From Megalopta genalis (Eukaryota; Arthropoda; Insecta; Hymenoptera; Halictidae): a DNA stretch of 64,000 bases. The stretch spans positions 186,001-250,000 of the forward strand of contig NW_027476278.1 in the NCBI RefSeq assembly GCF_051020955.1, read 5' to 3'. The translations under genes were made by a program, and so were the position numbers. Under the pieces are notes generated by a model that ran no database searches, was not told the DNA's origin, and saw only the letters and a program-made list of their open reading frames with translations. Shown piece after piece: positions 63,982-64,000 of the stretch (within the stretch, counting starts at the first letter, position 1; every line of letters begins with the position of its first letter).

Positions 63982-64000
63982 AACAGAATGCGAAACAAAC

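Larger units (their letters stand above)
1..64000 (+). repeat. Satellite DNA array, 30-bp monomers in a 150-bp higher-order unit
   Basis: Every stretch read, from first to last base, consists of head-to-tail monomers of about 30 bp sharing TTAGCTTCAA at positions 1-10 and TGCGAA (or TGTGAT in type D) at 16-21. The types differ mainly at positions 11-15 and 22-30. In the regular part, five types repeat as A-B-C-D-E, 150 bp per cycle. No inverted segment, non-repeat island, transposon end, rRNA or tRNA was seen. The consensus 150-mer has 54 A, 41 T, 26 G and 29 C by hand count. The array is cut by both window edges, so its true length is unknown. The family itself is not one I recognise. A eukaryotic heterochromatic location is inferred from size and lack of genes, not shown. 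Confidence 0.97.

Noticed and set aside
1..64000. CRISPR array, because of 30-bp repeats at regular distance
   Set aside because: There are no unique spacers. The repeats lie head to tail and the sequence between cores is itself repeated. No cas genes are present.
1..64000. tRNA, rRNA or telomeric repeat hidden in the array
   Set aside because: No tRNA-like cloverleaf core, rRNA segment or short G-rich telomeric motif was seen on either strand.
1..64000. Transposable element origin (LTR, terminal inverted repeats, target-site duplications)
   Set aside because: No terminal repeats, polymerase, integrase or transposase motifs occur, and all units share one orientation and one phase.
1..64000. 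The window being pure assembly artefact
   Set aside because: Block copies carry independent private substitutions and nested rearrangements, which a simple assembly loop would not give. Individual near-identical duplications (7093, 4950 and 1591 bp) still need read support.

Overview
The whole 64 kb window is one uninterrupted tandem-repeat (satellite) array. I found no conventional gene, RNA gene, mobile element, origin or CRISPR array in it. The base unit is a 30-bp monomer whose shared core is TTAGCTTCAA at its start and TGCGAA at positions 16-21. Monomers fall into five types (called A to E here) that in the right half follow the order A-B-C-D-E, giving a 150-bp higher-order repeat. A cleanly readable example, B-C-D-E-A, lies at 40995-41144. 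By hand count the consensus unit is about 37% GC. All copies point the same way. The window therefore suggests eukaryotic heterochromatin (pericentromeric, centromeric or subtelomeric), because 64 kb of gene-free, head-to-tail satellite is not expected in a bacterium or virus. The species cannot be named from the sequence.

Layout. Positions 1 to about 23.3 kb are an older, less regular domain: monomer order is scrambled (runs of D-E pairs, skipped types), with many private substitutions and one-base indels. It nevertheless carries a tandem copy of itself with a 7093-bp period (1-5046 and 7094-12139), plus shorter block copies. From about 23.3 to 30.8 kb is a transition zone with 451-bp, 1500-bp, 1649-bp and 2765-bp shifted copies. 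From about 30.8 kb to the end the array is regular and homogenised, with large recent tandem blocks: three copies of 1591 bp (32083-36855), a 2699-bp shift (45.3-49.9 kb), two near-identical copies of 4950 bp (50372-60271) and a 2551-bp shift (59.1-63.4 kb). The homogenised side continues past the right edge, so the window probably runs from the array's flank (left) towards its core (right).

Coding question. Because 30 is a multiple of three, three of the six frames of a single monomer contain no stop, so long open frames appear on both strands (up to 455 aa on + and 454 aa on -). The + frame reads as a ten-residue repeat of the LASNPCETHD type, and one - frame as HVFRMDLKLN. These frames are broken repeatedly by stops and by recurrent 29-bp and 31-bp monomers that were copied along with the blocks. 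I treat them as by-products of the repeat rather than genes. Points that deserve a test are the lack of CpG depletion, the approximately 10-bp A/T phasing with a near-nucleosomal 150-bp unit, a dyad-symmetric element once per unit, and the diagnostic indel monomers that record how the array grew.
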